DNA of 64,000 nucleotides, from contig JAADVB010000020.1 of NCBI GenBank assembly GCA_023334545.1, positions 62,001 through 126,000 on the forward strand, read 5' to 3'. The translations under genes and the position numbers were made by a program. This document shows positions 1 through 10,140 of the stretch, piece after piece; position 1 is the first letter of the stretch, and every line of letters starts with the position of its first letter. The stretch comes from Salisapilia sapeloensis (Eukaryota; Oomycota; Peronosporomycetes; Peronosporales; Salisapiliaceae). The notes under the pieces are model-generated. The model saw only the letters and a list, made by a program, of their open reading frames with translations, ran no database searches and was not told the origin of the DNA.

Positions 1-1
1 T

Positions 2-1147
2 GGCATTAAGTACGTTCTCCTAATCATCTTGGCCGACCTCGGTATGGTGGTAGCGATTGCCGCATCCGACGGTTTGGTCGTAGAGTTGGAGCAACGAGAA
101 ACAGAAGCTAATCGTGGCCGGGTCCTTTCATCTGTACAAGTTGCTAAACAGTTAATGGTGATCCTCGCTTCCGCCATGGTAGGCTTTGGTCTCAATGGTC
201 CGGATTATGGTGGCTCGTTCTCAGGGTCTATGGGATTTCCGGCTATCATGGGTGTCTGCGCGGCTTTCGCTATCCTTGCTGCTGCTTCCGCTTGGTTCTT
301 TGTAAAAGAAGGCGAAGGACAAAAGCAAAAGTTTCGAGACTACATGCACAGCATCTACGATCTATTGCAAGAACGCGTTGTGTATCAACTCATCGGATTC
401 AACTTCCTGTACTATCTCTTTAACCGCATGAGTGTTACAGCCGTCAGTCCCATTCAAAGTGTATGGGCAGGTGTCGAGCCTGTGAATGATGCGCTTTCAA
501 ACATCCTGTCGGCTCTCATCACATCCCTCACTCTTTACTCTGTGAAGAAATGGGGCCTCAGCTGGAGTTGGCAAGCTGTCATCGTCACATCTCAAGTCGC
601 TGTCGTTGTTATTGACTGCATTCCGACTTACCTAACGATCTGGAATGTGCTACGTAGCCAATGGTTCTGGCTCGGACCTCCATTGCTTGAAGACGTCCCA
701 GATTCCATCACTCGCCTCGTAGGTCAATTCGCAACTCTAGAGATCATTGAGCCTGGGAATGAAGGAGCGATCTTTGGACTGATGAGTTCGTGCACTAGCA
801 TCTCTGCTCCATTCGCGACGGTGATCTATAAGAACATTGACGCAAACTTTGACATCGCACTCACGGACCTCCAACGCGATGACACGGATGTTCGCAATCA
901 AGTGACCTACGTGTACATCATCGCTCATGCATTCCAACTCGCTTCTATCATTTGGGTTTTGATGCTATTGCCTCGTCAGAAGAATGAAACTCAGGAGCTT
1001 AAACGCTCTGGAGGGAAGAGCAATGTCATGGGAATCGCAACGATCATTATCTTCGCTTTCTGTCTTATCTGGGCAGTCATGACGAATCTCATGACGATTT
1101 TCCCATCAACTTCTTGTCTCAAACTGGCTGGAGGAACTGGCTGCTAA
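2..1147 (+). CDS. Folate-biopterin transporter (BT1/FBT) family, C-terminal part
   Basis: The reading frame is open from the left edge, so the N-terminus lies outside the window; about 381 codons remain, ending in TAA. The product has many hydrophobic helices and follows oomycete folate-biopterin transporter proteins: an acidic first helix (ASDGLVVELEQRE), then GRVLSSVQ, a glycine-rich loop (GFGLNGPDYGG) and a long C-terminal helical half ending in a Cys-rich tail. The family belongs to the major facilitator fold and moves folates or pterins across membranes; the substrate here is not shown by the sequence. No intron is needed in the visible part. The next gene is 0.9 kb away on the other strand. 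Confidence 0.8.
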   Translation, partial: GIKYVLLIILADLGMVVAIAASDGLVVELEQRETEANRGRVLSSVQVAKQLMVILASAMVGFGLNGPDYGGSFSGSMGFPAIMGVCAAFAILAAASAWFFVKEGEGQKQKFRDYMHSIYDLLQERVVYQLIGFNFLYYLFNRMSVTAVSPIQSVWAGVEPVNDALSNILSALITSLTLYSVKKWGLSWSWQAVIVTSQVAVVVIDCIPTYLTIWNVLRSQWFWLGPPLLEDVPDSITRLVGQFATLEIIEPGNEGAIFGLMSSCTSISAPFATVIYKNIDANFDIALTDLQRDDTDVRNQVTYVYIIAHAFQLASIIWVLMLLPRQKNETQELKRSGGKSNVMGIATIIIFAFCLIWAVMTNLMTIFPSTSCLKLAGGTGC

Positions 1148-2066
1148 GGAGTGCTTTGGTAAGATTTGCTGTGAGTCGTCAGACAAACTAGTTGGAGCGT
1201 AGATAATGACTGAACACGTGGTAACTTTAATACAAAATTCTAGGTTACCACATTATGCCTTCAAGCTTTGACTTTTGTTTGCCATGATGCAATCAATATA
1301 CAGCAGCGGTGTACTCGTTCTTAACGACTCGTAGCAGATAGTCCTCCACTACATGACTTGCGTCGATGGCGTAGAAAGAATCTATTTGAATATTTTAGAA
1401 ATCCTCCTTTACCATGTAACTGTAGGTCAGAAGTCCCATAGTACCAACTCCATCTCACATCTCATCATGACAGTAAAGATAAAAGTTGTGAAGCTACGCT
1501 GAATGCATCCATTGGAAGGTACCACCTTCCTCTAGTAGATTGATCGATCAACTCATCGGATAGGCATTAGTTATCGCCAGCATTTCTAATGACTCTACAC
1601 AAACCACCAAGTACCGTTCGAATATGAACATGCGTCATAACCAACATTACCATTTCCCGTGCATCGCTATCGTGAAGCACACAAGTATTCTACTTTTTTT
1701 AATTCGAACTTGCAAGTAACATCCTCGTATTTTACAATGTCTGTTCGTGCCTATGTTCTGTAGAGCTATGGATCTTCCAGAGCTTTCCCTCTGCACCCTC
1801 TTTAACAACACGTCACCAACAGTCATGGCGACAAGTATGTGCAATGTTGCGTAGGCATGAAGTAGACGCGATGCAAGAGCGTTACATCTTTCTTTCGACC
1901 GTAGGAGGATAAGATGGAAAGTGGACGCAAGATCGAACACCTAGTCGAGCCTTCCTCTAGCAACTACCACACTCGATCCTCTTGACATCATGTACCAAAG
2001 CAAATCAATTAAAACCAAAGCGTATTCGTTGCTTTTCAACTTTCCAAAAACAATTTTTTGCCAACC
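1148..2066. other. Gene-free interval
   Basis: No convincing gene was found. A 97-codon minus-strand frame (1647-1940) has no family resemblance. The stretch is probably the two 3' flanks of the neighbouring genes, since the transporter ends at 1147 and the coiled-coil gene ends at 2067 on the opposite strand. Confidence 0.5.
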
Positions 2067-3611
2067 TTATGCAGACACGTTTTTCGCTAATGAAGCGATC
2101 TTTTCATGCATCCTCGAATCGAGTTTCTGGAACATCGATTCGGCCTTTTCCAAGTCCGTCTCCACCTGCTTTCGCCATTTCTCCAACACTTCCAACTTCT
2201 CAATCACCGTCCGGTGCATGAGAATGATCACATACTCTGCCGTGTGCAATTTACGCATCCCTTCTATCGAGTGCTGCCCACGCATGTCGCCTGCCGCCGT
2301 CCCTTGTCTTCGCGCGAAATCCGTCACGGCCTGCGGGAACTTGGGCGGCCGGACGTTCATCACTTCCGGTGCGAACTCACCGTATCGACGTCGAGACTCT
2401 GGTTGGAAGAGGTGAGACGCCTGTTCAATCAATTGTCCTGCCTCCAGTGCCATCGGATACGCATCGACGACAAACTCCTTGACCGTGCCCGTGTATTCCG
2501 GTGACACTACGGTCGACATGGCTGTCCGCAAGAGCTGTAGCGCTTGGCGGTACATACTGGTCGCCTGATCCACTTGCCTTCGAATGGAATCACATGCTTT
2601 GGCTTCTGACGAGAACATACTCACGCGCGTGTGTAAGGCATGTACGTCCGGGAGACTCATGGCGTTGAACAAGGTAGTCAAGATATCCTGCTTTTCTTTT
2701 TCCAACCACGACAACTCTTCCGAGATTTCATCATTATTCCCACTAAGGCCTTGACGAATCGATATGCTCGATGTACTTGCTCCTAGATCAAACGACGTTC
2801 GAGATAGAGCATCCGACTTGCGCTCTAGACGCTCGAGCTCTTCGTCCATTCGAACGGACTGGGATAACTTATCACACAACTTGGACTTGAGCTTCTCCAT
2901 CTTGGTGTCTCGATTGATCGTGAACATCCGACGAAATTTGGAATGCTCGTGCTTTTCAATCTTCTTAAGTAAATCCTTTTGGGATTGGATCATCTGATTC
3001 GAGCTACGTCGAGCTTTATTCAGTTCCTGCTTCACTTGCTTTCGCGTCGAATCCACGACGGAAGGGTCTGAGTGGGAGGCTCGGACGAGTCGATCGATCT
3101 CACTGTTCACCTCCTCGAACTTGTGCAGCAACTCGGCGTCAGATGTCGCGGACGCGTTCGATCGCGTATCTCCGCTCGTGGTCCTATCGTGGCCGTTGCC
3201 AAACCCACGACTGCTAGTGTTATTCAGATAGGAAGAGGATAAGGACATTGGCATGGACACGCGAGCACTGTTTCCGAGCGATTGACGCCCGGGGCTCGAA
3301 TCTCGACGCGTACGGAAGGAAGCGGGTTTCGGACGAGAACGTAGGTCCGATGCGTGCTTTCGAAATGAATTCGATGCGTCAGCTGTATTTGCACTGTCGT
3401 TCGAGGTCGCTGCCATGGATGCTGAAGCTGGTGCGCGCGAATCAGTTCTCGCGGCATGGAACATGTTGCTATTACCGGACGCCGTGCGAGACTTCATCCG
3501 CGTGCGTGAGACTTCGTTCACCTGCGTCTGATAGCCTTGGCCGTGCGCCTTGGACTGGTGAGCTGCACGACTGGATGCGTCGCCTGGGACCGCCGTCATG
3601 GACTCTGGCAT
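2067..3611 (-). CDS. Coiled-coil protein of unknown function
   Basis: This is an uninterrupted frame of 514 codons from the first in-frame ATG (3611); the frame stays open about 14 codons further upstream without an ATG, so an upstream exon is possible. The first ~170 residues are Ser/Arg/Ala-rich and look disordered. Residues ~175-280 are a charged coiled coil (KFEEVNSEIDRLV, KKIEKHEHSKFRR), residues ~300-400 are helical, and a second coiled coil (LEVLEKWRKQVETDLEKAES) closes the protein. No catalytic motif or membrane segment is visible. I do not recognise a family; the layout resembles cytoskeletal or membrane-scaffold helical proteins, but this is only an impression. Confidence 0.7.
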   Translation of the reverse strand: MPESMTAVPGDASSRAAHQSKAHGQGYQTQVNEVSRTRMKSRTASGNSNMFHAARTDSRAPASASMAATSNDSANTADASNSFRKHASDLRSRPKPASFRTRRDSSPGRQSLGNSARVSMPMSLSSSYLNNTSSRGFGNGHDRTTSGDTRSNASATSDAELLHKFEEVNSEIDRLVRASHSDPSVVDSTRKQVKQELNKARRSSNQMIQSQKDLLKKIEKHEHSKFRRMFTINRDTKMEKLKSKLCDKLSQSVRMDEELERLERKSDALSRTSFDLGASTSSISIRQGLSGNNDEISEELSWLEKEKQDILTTLFNAMSLPDVHALHTRVSMFSSEAKACDSIRRQVDQATSMYRQALQLLRTAMSTVVSPEYTGTVKEFVVDAYPMALEAGQLIEQASHLFQPESRRRYGEFAPEVMNVRPPKFPQAVTDFARRQGTAAGDMRGQHSIEGMRKLHTAEYVIILMHRTVIEKLEVLEKWRKQVETDLEKAESMFQKLDSRMHEKIASLAKNVSA

Positions 3612-3985
3612 CAGCACTCGAACTTGTGAATGCGTCGACCTCGTTCTCTCCAAGACTCCTTGGCTCCAGGTATACTTTATGCAAGTGAACGATATTCAGT
3701 GGAAAATGCACCAATGACAGCTTCCAGCGCGAAGCTAATGGTCGTTCGAGGAAAGAGATACAGTCCCAGATGATGCGTCGAGTCCAAGTGGACTGCGCTC
3801 GGTACTTGGTAGATAGTAGCAGTCTAATTAGTCGGGTCGTTCAAGTAGCATCGCCAGTCAAAGAGAAATAATCGAGTTAAAGGACGCTTCATGAGTGAGA
3901 TATGAATCATTACGTTCGCCTGCCTTTAGTTCGTACGAGCAACAACAGTCAGCCAGGAAACTAGTATCGTCATGCGTTTAAGTTT
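3612..3985. other. Intergenic interval between two minus-strand genes
   Basis: No gene was recognised. It should contain the promoter of the coiled-coil gene and the 3' end of the methyltransferase gene. Confidence 0.4.
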
Positions 3986-4907
3986 CTACCTACTCGACTT
4001 GGTAACGATGCAGAAAAATCGCTTGTATGGCCAAACGGTGTTACCATCAACCGCTTTCGGATAAGCTTTCGACACAAGGTGCCGGTACTTGCGCTCAAAA
4101 GTCATGCCATCAGACGCATCCCGACCCCCCAGCGCCTCTATAAATGGACCTAAGGCAGTTGAACCCGTGAAGTCGGCTACCGGATTTTCCCCGGGTAGTA
4201 CCTGCGAATAGGTGGTGGACCACATGTCGATTGCCGCATTTGTATCCAACGATTGAAAGAGGTCGTAGTAGAACGAAGGATCGCGCTCACACCGGACGAG
4301 TCGAACGTCCGCTAGGCGGTCACTCCAGCCTAGAACCCTCGCCGTTTCCAGTATGAGATCGTGACTCGGTTGCCCTCGAGTGTCCGGGATCTGGAACGCG
4401 AGCGTGCCACCTGGATGTAAGAATCCAAAGAAGCGTCGTAATAGCGCTACTTGGGTGTCAACGTCGACCCAGTGCAACGCAGCGTTCGAATAGATAATAT
4501 CCACCGGCTCAGATGGCGTGTACTCTTCAAAGCTGCATTGTGTGTATTTAATGGCAGGAAGGTCTGCATGTGCCTCCTTGGCTTTTTGTAGCATTTCTGC
4601 TGACGAGTCTACCAACTCTACCTTGGCACTCGGCCAGCGTTGTCTGGTACTTGTAGACTTAACACATTACAAAAAACTATGCAAATATGAAATAAATGTA
4701 CAGGAAATGAGGAGCCATGCTGCCAGTGCCAGCGCCAATGTCTACCAAGCGTTTCGATCCATTTGCATTGCTAGATTCGACAGTCGGGACACGCGCTAGC
4801 AACTCGATGGCTGGGCGCAACCGCTGCTTCTGAAAAGCCAGGTACTTGCCTGGATTCCAAACTTGCGAGGCCATTGTAGATAAAGCTGCTAATGCACGTT
4901 CCAGCAC
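3986..4907 (-). CDS. tam: SAM-dependent methyltransferase, trans-aconitate 2-methyltransferase-like
   Basis: There are two exons, 4702-4907 and 3986-4643, with an intron at 4644-4701 (acceptor CAG; an alternative acceptor lies 6 nt away and would add two residues). The N-terminal WNPGKYLAF, the SAM loop DIGAGTGSM, the QRWPSAKVELVDSS strand-turn and SNAALHWV follow bacterial Tam nearly position by position, as do IPDTRGQPSH and the CERDPSFYYDLF region. Tam O-methylates trans-aconitate, a side product of aconitase, using S-adenosylmethionine. Translation may start at 4907 or at the in-frame ATG 4874, which matches the bacterial N-terminus better; the extra residues could be a short targeting peptide. 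Exact substrate in this organism is inferred. Bacterial origin by transfer is possible. Confidence 0.85.
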
Positions 4908-5516
4908 TGGTACGATGCAAATCCAAAGTACGTGTTTAGCCCCATATTGACTTGAAGAAAGTATGATAGGACTAGGTAGAAGAGAAGAACCGGAAAAGAA
5001 AGCATTTGCTTATAAACAAGGTGAGCAAAGATCAGAAAGAAAAGATACGATTCCTACATCCGAACATTTTACTGGAAACTTTACTTGGGTCTACGATAGA
5101 CATGCTTTTGCCTTTTTATGCCTTCGCACGAAGTGTCCGGACCGAGTACACCCCAAAATACCATTCCTTCTTGTGCACCATTTTGATTTGCTAATATAGA
5201 TCGAAATGCTTCTATGCTAGCGAATCAGCTTTCGGAATAGTTATTTTGATGAATGTATGGAATCCGCCACCAGTGCTACAACGAAAATAAGTTTGGATCG
5301 AGATGGTGCGCATGCCGCATAATAACCGCATGCATAGCAGCTCTACGCTGCAGACGAATGGTATTTGGAAAAACACCATCGGCTACGACCCGTATGCTGC
5401 CGAGGTACGAGCAATTGATACTACAAACTCGATAAACATGATCCTTATAAATGAATATCAAGTAGAATGAAGAAAAGCAGTCGTATGCAGCTTCGCAAGA
5501 GCAGTCACAGGGTCTA
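4908..5516. other. Divergent intergenic interval
   Basis: About 600 bp, AT-rich, between the divergent methyltransferase and SREK1IP1 genes. Short frames on both strands show no family features, so it is likely promoter and 5' UTR sequence. Confidence 0.4.
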
Positions 5517-5972
5517 ATGGCGCTTGCCAAGCTGTCAAATATAAACAATGGGAGCCGTGGGGCGTGCAAAAAGTGTGGCATGATGGGCCATCTCACCTTT
5601 CAATGCCGTAATTTCCTCGATGACACCTCTACAAAGAAGGAGGTCGAGTCCTCAGACGATTCATCTAGCGACGACAACTCTTCCAGCTCAGATTCAGACT
5701 CAGATAATGGTGCATCAAAACGTAAAGACGAACTTAAGAAGCGTGATCGATCAAGAAGCAAAAGTCGATCTCCTAAACGCAGCGACAGAAAGAGGAAGAG
5801 CGTTGATGACTCGTCTAGGAAACGCCGTCGAGATGACAGTTCAGACGAAGAGAATAGTAAAAGTAAAAAGAGGCGGAAACACAAGTCCAAGCACTCGAAA
5901 AAGCATAAGAAGGAAAAGCATCGAAAGCATCGTAAAAGCTCCAAGAAGCATCGACGTAGATCATCCGAATAA
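5517..5972 (+). CDS. SREK1IP1: SREK1IP1 (P18SRP)-like zinc-knuckle splicing protein
   Basis: The protein has 151 residues and a single exon. Near the N-terminus lies a CCHC zinc knuckle, CKKCGMMGHLTFQC (CX2CX4HX4C, residues ~17-30), followed by RNFL, as in animal SREK1IP1. The remainder is an acidic Ser/Asp run (SSDDSSSDDNSSSSDSDSD), then RS and KR/KH repeats ending in HRRRSSE, typical of SR-type nuclear proteins. In animals SREK1IP1 binds the splicing regulator SREK1. The length and order of segments match the family (human ~155 aa). The basic tail should act as a nuclear localisation signal. The next gene starts 187 bp downstream on the same strand. Confidence 0.9.
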   Translation: MALAKLSNINNGSRGACKKCGMMGHLTFQCRNFLDDTSTKKEVESSDDSSSDDNSSSSDSDSDNGASKRKDELKKRDRSRSKSRSPKRSDRKRKSVDDSSRKRRRDDSSDEENSKSKKRRKHKSKHSKKHKKEKHRKHRKSSKKHRRRSSE

Positions 5973-6159
5973 ATTCCTCTTCTGTTCTATCCATTCATGG
6001 CTATCCATATCACTTCCATCCTATCAATGCCACAAGACTAAAAATATCTAATAGAAAGACTCCAGTCGACACGCATCGACCCGTACCTCTTGTATCACCG
6101 AATGTTCCATCATTGTACCGGAAGACAGAATTAAATCTTGGGAAAAAGACAAGGTGGAC

Positions 6160-6972
6160 ATGGTGAAGACATCCGTCAAGCTTACCAAGGTAGATAATAG
6201 CGAAGGCAAAGTCGAGCGAGATGACGCTGACTACGTCCCAACTCACTTGCGTCCATACGTCTTCCACTCACAGGACGATTTCTACGTCTCTCGGTCCTTT
6301 GACGCGTTGCTCGTGGCACACCTCATGTACGAAGGTTTTTTGCCCATTGCGACCAAATACAGGTCTCAATACATCCTCCTCCCGAAACTCCATCGAGAGC
6401 GATGTATTCTACTCCTAGATGCTGCACCACATATCCCGAAATCCGTGAAAAAGAAGAGCAAAAAGTATATTTTATCCTTAAACCAGGATTTCGATGGCGT
6501 CGTCGCGGGCTGCCACGCTCAGCACGGCGAAGCATGGCTCTACCCTCCTATCGTCGATGCCTTTCGAAAGCTATCCGATGCCAAGATGAACGGGTATGAG
6601 CTCTACAAAGACTGTCGGATACGGTTCTTCACGATCGAAATTCGGGATGCAGCGTCCAATGCGCTCGTGGCCGGAGAGCTCGGGTACACTGCCGGTCAAG
6701 TCTACACGAGTCTCACGGGTTTCAGTAACGCCAGTGGTGCCGGCACGATCCAACTACATGCGCTCAGTCGACTCCTGTACCGCTGCGGGTTCAAAATGTG
6801 GGATCTAGGCATGAGCATGCCGTACAAGCAGAGTCTCGGTGCATCGGACGTCGAACGAGATGTGTTTCTCAGCCATTTACACGAACACCGGACGACTGAT
6901 TTATTACTAGATCTACCTACCACAAGTGGCACTTGCATGAATACGAAAACGTTGCTAGAACTGAACGAATAA
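6160..6972 (+). CDS. Leucyl/phenylalanyl-tRNA-protein transferase (Aat) family protein
   Basis: A 270-residue single-exon frame; the ATG at 6160 is the first in frame. The core matches bacterial Aat: HGEAWLYPPIVDAF, then a strand equivalent to HSIEVW, LVAGELGY, SNASGAG, and the final MSMPYKQSLGA (bacterial HTASLGA) followed by acidic/basic residues. Aat joins Leu or Phe from aminoacyl-tRNA to basic N-termini, marking proteins for degradation by the N-degron pathway. The positions usually held by the reactive Glu and Gln of the E. coli enzyme appear as Thr/Ser and Gly here, so activity is uncertain. A lysine-rich insert (KKKSKKY, residues ~96-102) precedes the HG motif. The family assignment is good; the reaction is inferred. 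Confidence 0.8.
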   Translation: MVKTSVKLTKVDNSEGKVERDDADYVPTHLRPYVFHSQDDFYVSRSFDALLVAHLMYEGFLPIATKYRSQYILLPKLHRERCILLLDAAPHIPKSVKKKSKKYILSLNQDFDGVVAGCHAQHGEAWLYPPIVDAFRKLSDAKMNGYELYKDCRIRFFTIEIRDAASNALVAGELGYTAGQVYTSLTGFSNASGAGTIQLHALSRLLYRCGFKMWDLGMSMPYKQSLGASDVERDVFLSHLHEHRTTDLLLDLPTTSGTCMNTKTLLELNE

Positions 6973-6998
6973 AAGGCATAATTCCGTACGTACTTGCA

Positions 6999-8888
6999 CT
7001 AGAGGAAGCCTGCTTCCGACAGACTATTCACGAACAGAATGCTTTCTTGCGTATTTGCATTCCGAGCAAGCTGTCGTAACACACTTGCGTCTTTCCGAAC
7101 GGTTTCAAATCGCTGACGCAACCGCATCTGGACATTCCGATCGTGGCGCAGTACACCTTTGCCGTTGCGTGCGATGCCAAAGAAGTTCGCACCAGTCGGT
7201 GGCAAGTACGCCAAGTTTCCACTCCCTAACGCATCATGAATGACTCGATAGATCTTTCGGAACTTGTGCCAATTCACCAGGCCATCGACATGTGTCTTGA
7301 TCCCTTCTTCCATCGCAAAGAGATCTTTTACTAGAAGGAAAGAGCACGGGAGCCTCGCGTGGCCTTGGCCAACACTAAACGCATGGCGGTAGTTCCGATA
7401 GTTATCCTCTGGACTACAAGCTTGCTGGAGGATCTCGTATTTTTCCTGGGAGGTGGCTGGGACGAGACCCCATGCAGTCGTCAGCTGCCGGATGCTCGGT
7501 GCTGTGATCCCTGTGGTCACTTGGAACATGGTGTTAAAGTTGCGCATCTCGAGACACGCGTCGGCGACGTCGATGAACAGGACGATGAGCTTAGCGCGCT
7601 CGGCTGGTTGCAGCTGAGGATGTAGGATTTCACTCGACACCCATTCGACTGTCGCGTCGAAGAGCTCGATCAGCTTGACAATGTGTGGTGCATCCTCCTG
7701 CTTCGTTTCTTTTGTCCATGCTTTTTGCGTCAGTTCTCGCCAATTGATCGGAGCAAAGTAACTCTCTACTTCCATGAGCGTCAATTGGTCGGCAATCTCC
7801 TGTGCTGAGAGACCGGAGAGAGGTTCAATACTATCGAAACTAGCTTTAGCCGTCGAGAGGATACGTTTCCGACGGTCCTCTCCTTCTGTATGTGATCTAT
7901 GCTTTCTACCGCTACTCAGCACTTCCTCTGGTGCTTCGTGATGTCTCAGCATTTCGTTCGCTCGAGACCGGACTTGATAGATATCGCCACTTCCCTGTCG
8001 TGTCTTGAGACGTACCATCGACCTCTCCTTCTTATGATCCGATGCAGACCTTTTGAGCGTTAATTTCGTCATAGCTTCTGGTAGCAACTTTTCTCTACTC
8101 GTAGCTTCCTTCTGTCGGTCTGGAGAAGTGTGGGTTGGAGACAGATGCAACGGTGGCGGACTATGAATGGGCGAAGGCGCACTTCGAGGACAGGAATTCG
8201 ATGATGGATTCGACTGGAGGAACTTTTTAACGACATATAACACGCTTTCTCCGTGCTTTTGGACGCATCGAATGGGACAAGTACGTTGGATGTCCGCTAG
8301 GAAACTCAATAGTTTCTTCTGAGCACGTCGATCTCGACGCAAGTCTCGTTCAATATACCCACTCTCTTTCACCCAGTATTTTATCACTGCAAGCAGTCGC
8401 ATGATAGCGACACTAGCTCCAGTTGCAGAGCGCATGTCGGAATGGGCAGAGATGTCAGATAGAGTCGTGGAAGAAGTGTCCGTTTGGTCATCTAGTGACA
8501 ACTCGGCTAGTAAACGATCGGTTCGACGCAAGTCGGAGGCGTCGCTCTTCGAATAAAGAGATAGGACAGCAGCGTACCGTTTCATGAGCTTCTTGATAAA
8601 GTCGTAAGTGGTACAGAAGGATGGGAATGTGAGTAGAAAGGCATCTCGGAACTCATTGTCCAACTCTCGTGCGTCCGTCAGGCGAGCGATGAGTTTGCCG
8701 AGAGACGCCTGTGAGATCTCGCGGCGAGTGTTCTGAGCTTTAGCATGATCACTTTCGTATCGAACGCGGTCACGTTGGTGTGCTGACCGCTGCATGGAGG
8801 GCAGGAAGCAGAGTTCGGTGCACTTTTCACGTTTTGTCCTTGTTGGGGCTCGAATACCGTGCAATCGTATGTGCCTGTAGGAATACAT
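6999..8888 (-). CDS. Ras guanine nucleotide exchange factor (RasGEF_N + CDC25/RasGEF)
   Basis: A 629-residue uninterrupted frame. Residues ~60-110 resemble the RasGEF_N helix bundle (FRDAFLLTFPSFCTTYDFI). After a Ser/Pro-rich linker, residues ~365-610 are a CDC25-type catalytic domain: EIADQLTLMEVESYFAPI, then INWRELTQKAW, NFNTMFQVTTGI, LPCSFLLVKDLFAMEEG and IYRVIHDAL, in the usual order. Such proteins load GTP onto Ras/Rap-type GTPases at membranes. No Rho-GEF, PH or cyclic-nucleotide domain is fused. The gene lies tail to tail with the Aat-like gene (26 bp gap). An upstream 5' exon cannot be excluded because the N-terminal 30 residues look less conserved than the rest. Confidence 0.9.
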   Translation of the reverse strand: MYSYRHIRLHGIRAPTRTKREKCTELCFLPSMQRSAHQRDRVRYESDHAKAQNTRREISQASLGKLIARLTDARELDNEFRDAFLLTFPSFCTTYDFIKKLMKRYAAVLSLYSKSDASDLRRTDRLLAELSLDDQTDTSSTTLSDISAHSDMRSATGASVAIMRLLAVIKYWVKESGYIERDLRRDRRAQKKLLSFLADIQRTCPIRCVQKHGESVLYVVKKFLQSNPSSNSCPRSAPSPIHSPPPLHLSPTHTSPDRQKEATSREKLLPEAMTKLTLKRSASDHKKERSMVRLKTRQGSGDIYQVRSRANEMLRHHEAPEEVLSSGRKHRSHTEGEDRRKRILSTAKASFDSIEPLSGLSAQEIADQLTLMEVESYFAPINWRELTQKAWTKETKQEDAPHIVKLIELFDATVEWVSSEILHPQLQPAERAKLIVLFIDVADACLEMRNFNTMFQVTTGITAPSIRQLTTAWGLVPATSQEKYEILQQACSPEDNYRNYRHAFSVGQGHARLPCSFLLVKDLFAMEEGIKTHVDGLVNWHKFRKIYRVIHDALGSGNLAYLPPTGANFFGIARNGKGVLRHDRNVQMRLRQRFETVRKDASVLRQLARNANTQESILFVNSLSEAGFL

Positions 8889-10058
8889 ATCTGAGAAAGT
8901 TGTTTAGACCATGCTACACTGATGGATGACCTTCGATATAGAATGTGAAGGTACCAGTCGATTTTCGTTCGGTTGTTGGGTTTATCCAGACGTTGGTGTA
9001 GGTTGTGGCAGGCCGTGACAGTAGCTAATGGCACGCGCGATATTTTCATTGACTTCAATTTCTTTGGATGCACGGATTAGATCAAGGATGCCTACATTCG
9101 AGCATAACGTAGATCGGAGATCAGTTTGATGTCAAAGACTCTTGTAGAAGGCATCGTTAACTTTGATACTAGCACCGCTACCCAGGAAACTTCAACTTTG
9201 TTCACATGCACAACACTGGACGGATAGTTCCTATTTTTCATGGCTTGACAAGCTGCCATAGTAGAGTCGGGGACGCTTAAACACTATTGTGAGCTAGAGT
9301 ATCCTAGTCGTATGGTAGCGAACGCATACGAAGCGATGCGTTTGCAACAAAGATACTTCTGTATATTTTCCATTTTCTATGCTTCACATTCGGCGCTAGA
9401 CCATGCTTGATCGTGAAGTAGGCTGGTACGACTCAAAGGTACGGAAGCGATCATGTTGGAAATAGAGTGTACATCCTTGGTCTTCACAAACTCTATAACA
9501 GCGTCCAAGGATTCATACCGCTTTTTTGGTTTATTTCGTAAATCGTATACTTCGATGATCGACGTGTGAACGTAAATGATATCTCGGATTCTACTGGGAA
9601 GGAATTATTTGGAAGCTATTTTAGAATTTATTCCAAATAGAATAAGACTAGCTTTCCTATTTAAAAGTAATTTCTATGACTACTTGATATCTCGTAGTTT
9701 GCAGCGCACTACCGAGGCGTACTAAAATGTATGGGTTTTTAAATGCATGTACGATGACAATCTACGATCCGGATTGCAACATTTCTATTTGCAAGCGCTA
9801 CACTTGGCCGAATGTGGTGAATCAGTTATTCGTGCGTTGTTGTAAAAGCAGTATATCCATTCGAAATCTACCTTAAGATACTTTACAGTAGCACGGCAAC
9901 AAGTAACATCCGAAGTATCACATCCTATTCACATGAATAGGAAACTACTATTAATTTCGAAATAAATCTTACACCGCACATATTCTTCTAAAAAAGAAAG
10001 CCGTTGCCAGTAGTAGCCATCCGAAAGAGCATCAAGTAAATCAAAAATAAAAAGGAAC
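8889..10058. other. Long AT-rich gene-poor interval
   Basis: About 1.2 kb with no supported protein gene. It presumably contains the RasGEF promoter at its left end. At 9606-9614 and 9631-9639 there is a 9-bp perfect inverted repeat (TATTTGGAA/TTCCAAATA) separated by 16 nt. Near 10044-10053 runs of A on the plus strand give the T-rich Pol III stop of the tRNA gene. Confidence 0.5.
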
Positions 10059-10140
10059 TGTCAGCGGTGGGATTTGAACCCACGAGTGCGAACACAGTAG
10101 AACTTGAGTCTACCCCCTTGGACCGCTCGGGCACACTGAC
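10059..10140 (-). tRNA. tRNA-Leu(CAA)
   Basis: Read on the minus strand, the 82-nt sequence folds into a class II tRNA. The acceptor stem GTCAGTG pairs with CGCTGAC, with discriminator A. The anticodon arm is GTAGA-CTCAAGT-TCTAC with anticodon CAA, which reads UUG leucine codons. A long variable arm follows, then a T arm GTGGG-TTCAAAT-CCCAC. The internal A box (TGCCCGAGCGG) and B box (GGTTCAAATCC) for Pol III are intact. There is no intron, unlike many eukaryotic tRNA-Leu(CAA) genes. T-runs just downstream (plus-strand A-runs near 10044-10053) would terminate Pol III. Confidence 0.97.

Noticed and set aside
1647-1940. 97-codon minus-strand frame in the first intergenic gap
   Set aside because: Random-looking composition, no start context or family match.
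8678-9073. 131-codon minus-strand frame overlapping the RasGEF start
   Set aside because: It is in another frame over the RasGEF N-terminal coding region and shows no domain; probably a shadow.
10059-10140. tRNA-Ser or selenocysteine tRNA, because of the long variable arm
   Set aside because: The anticodon is CAA and the discriminator base is A, both as in leucine tRNAs; the acceptor stem is the usual 7 bp.
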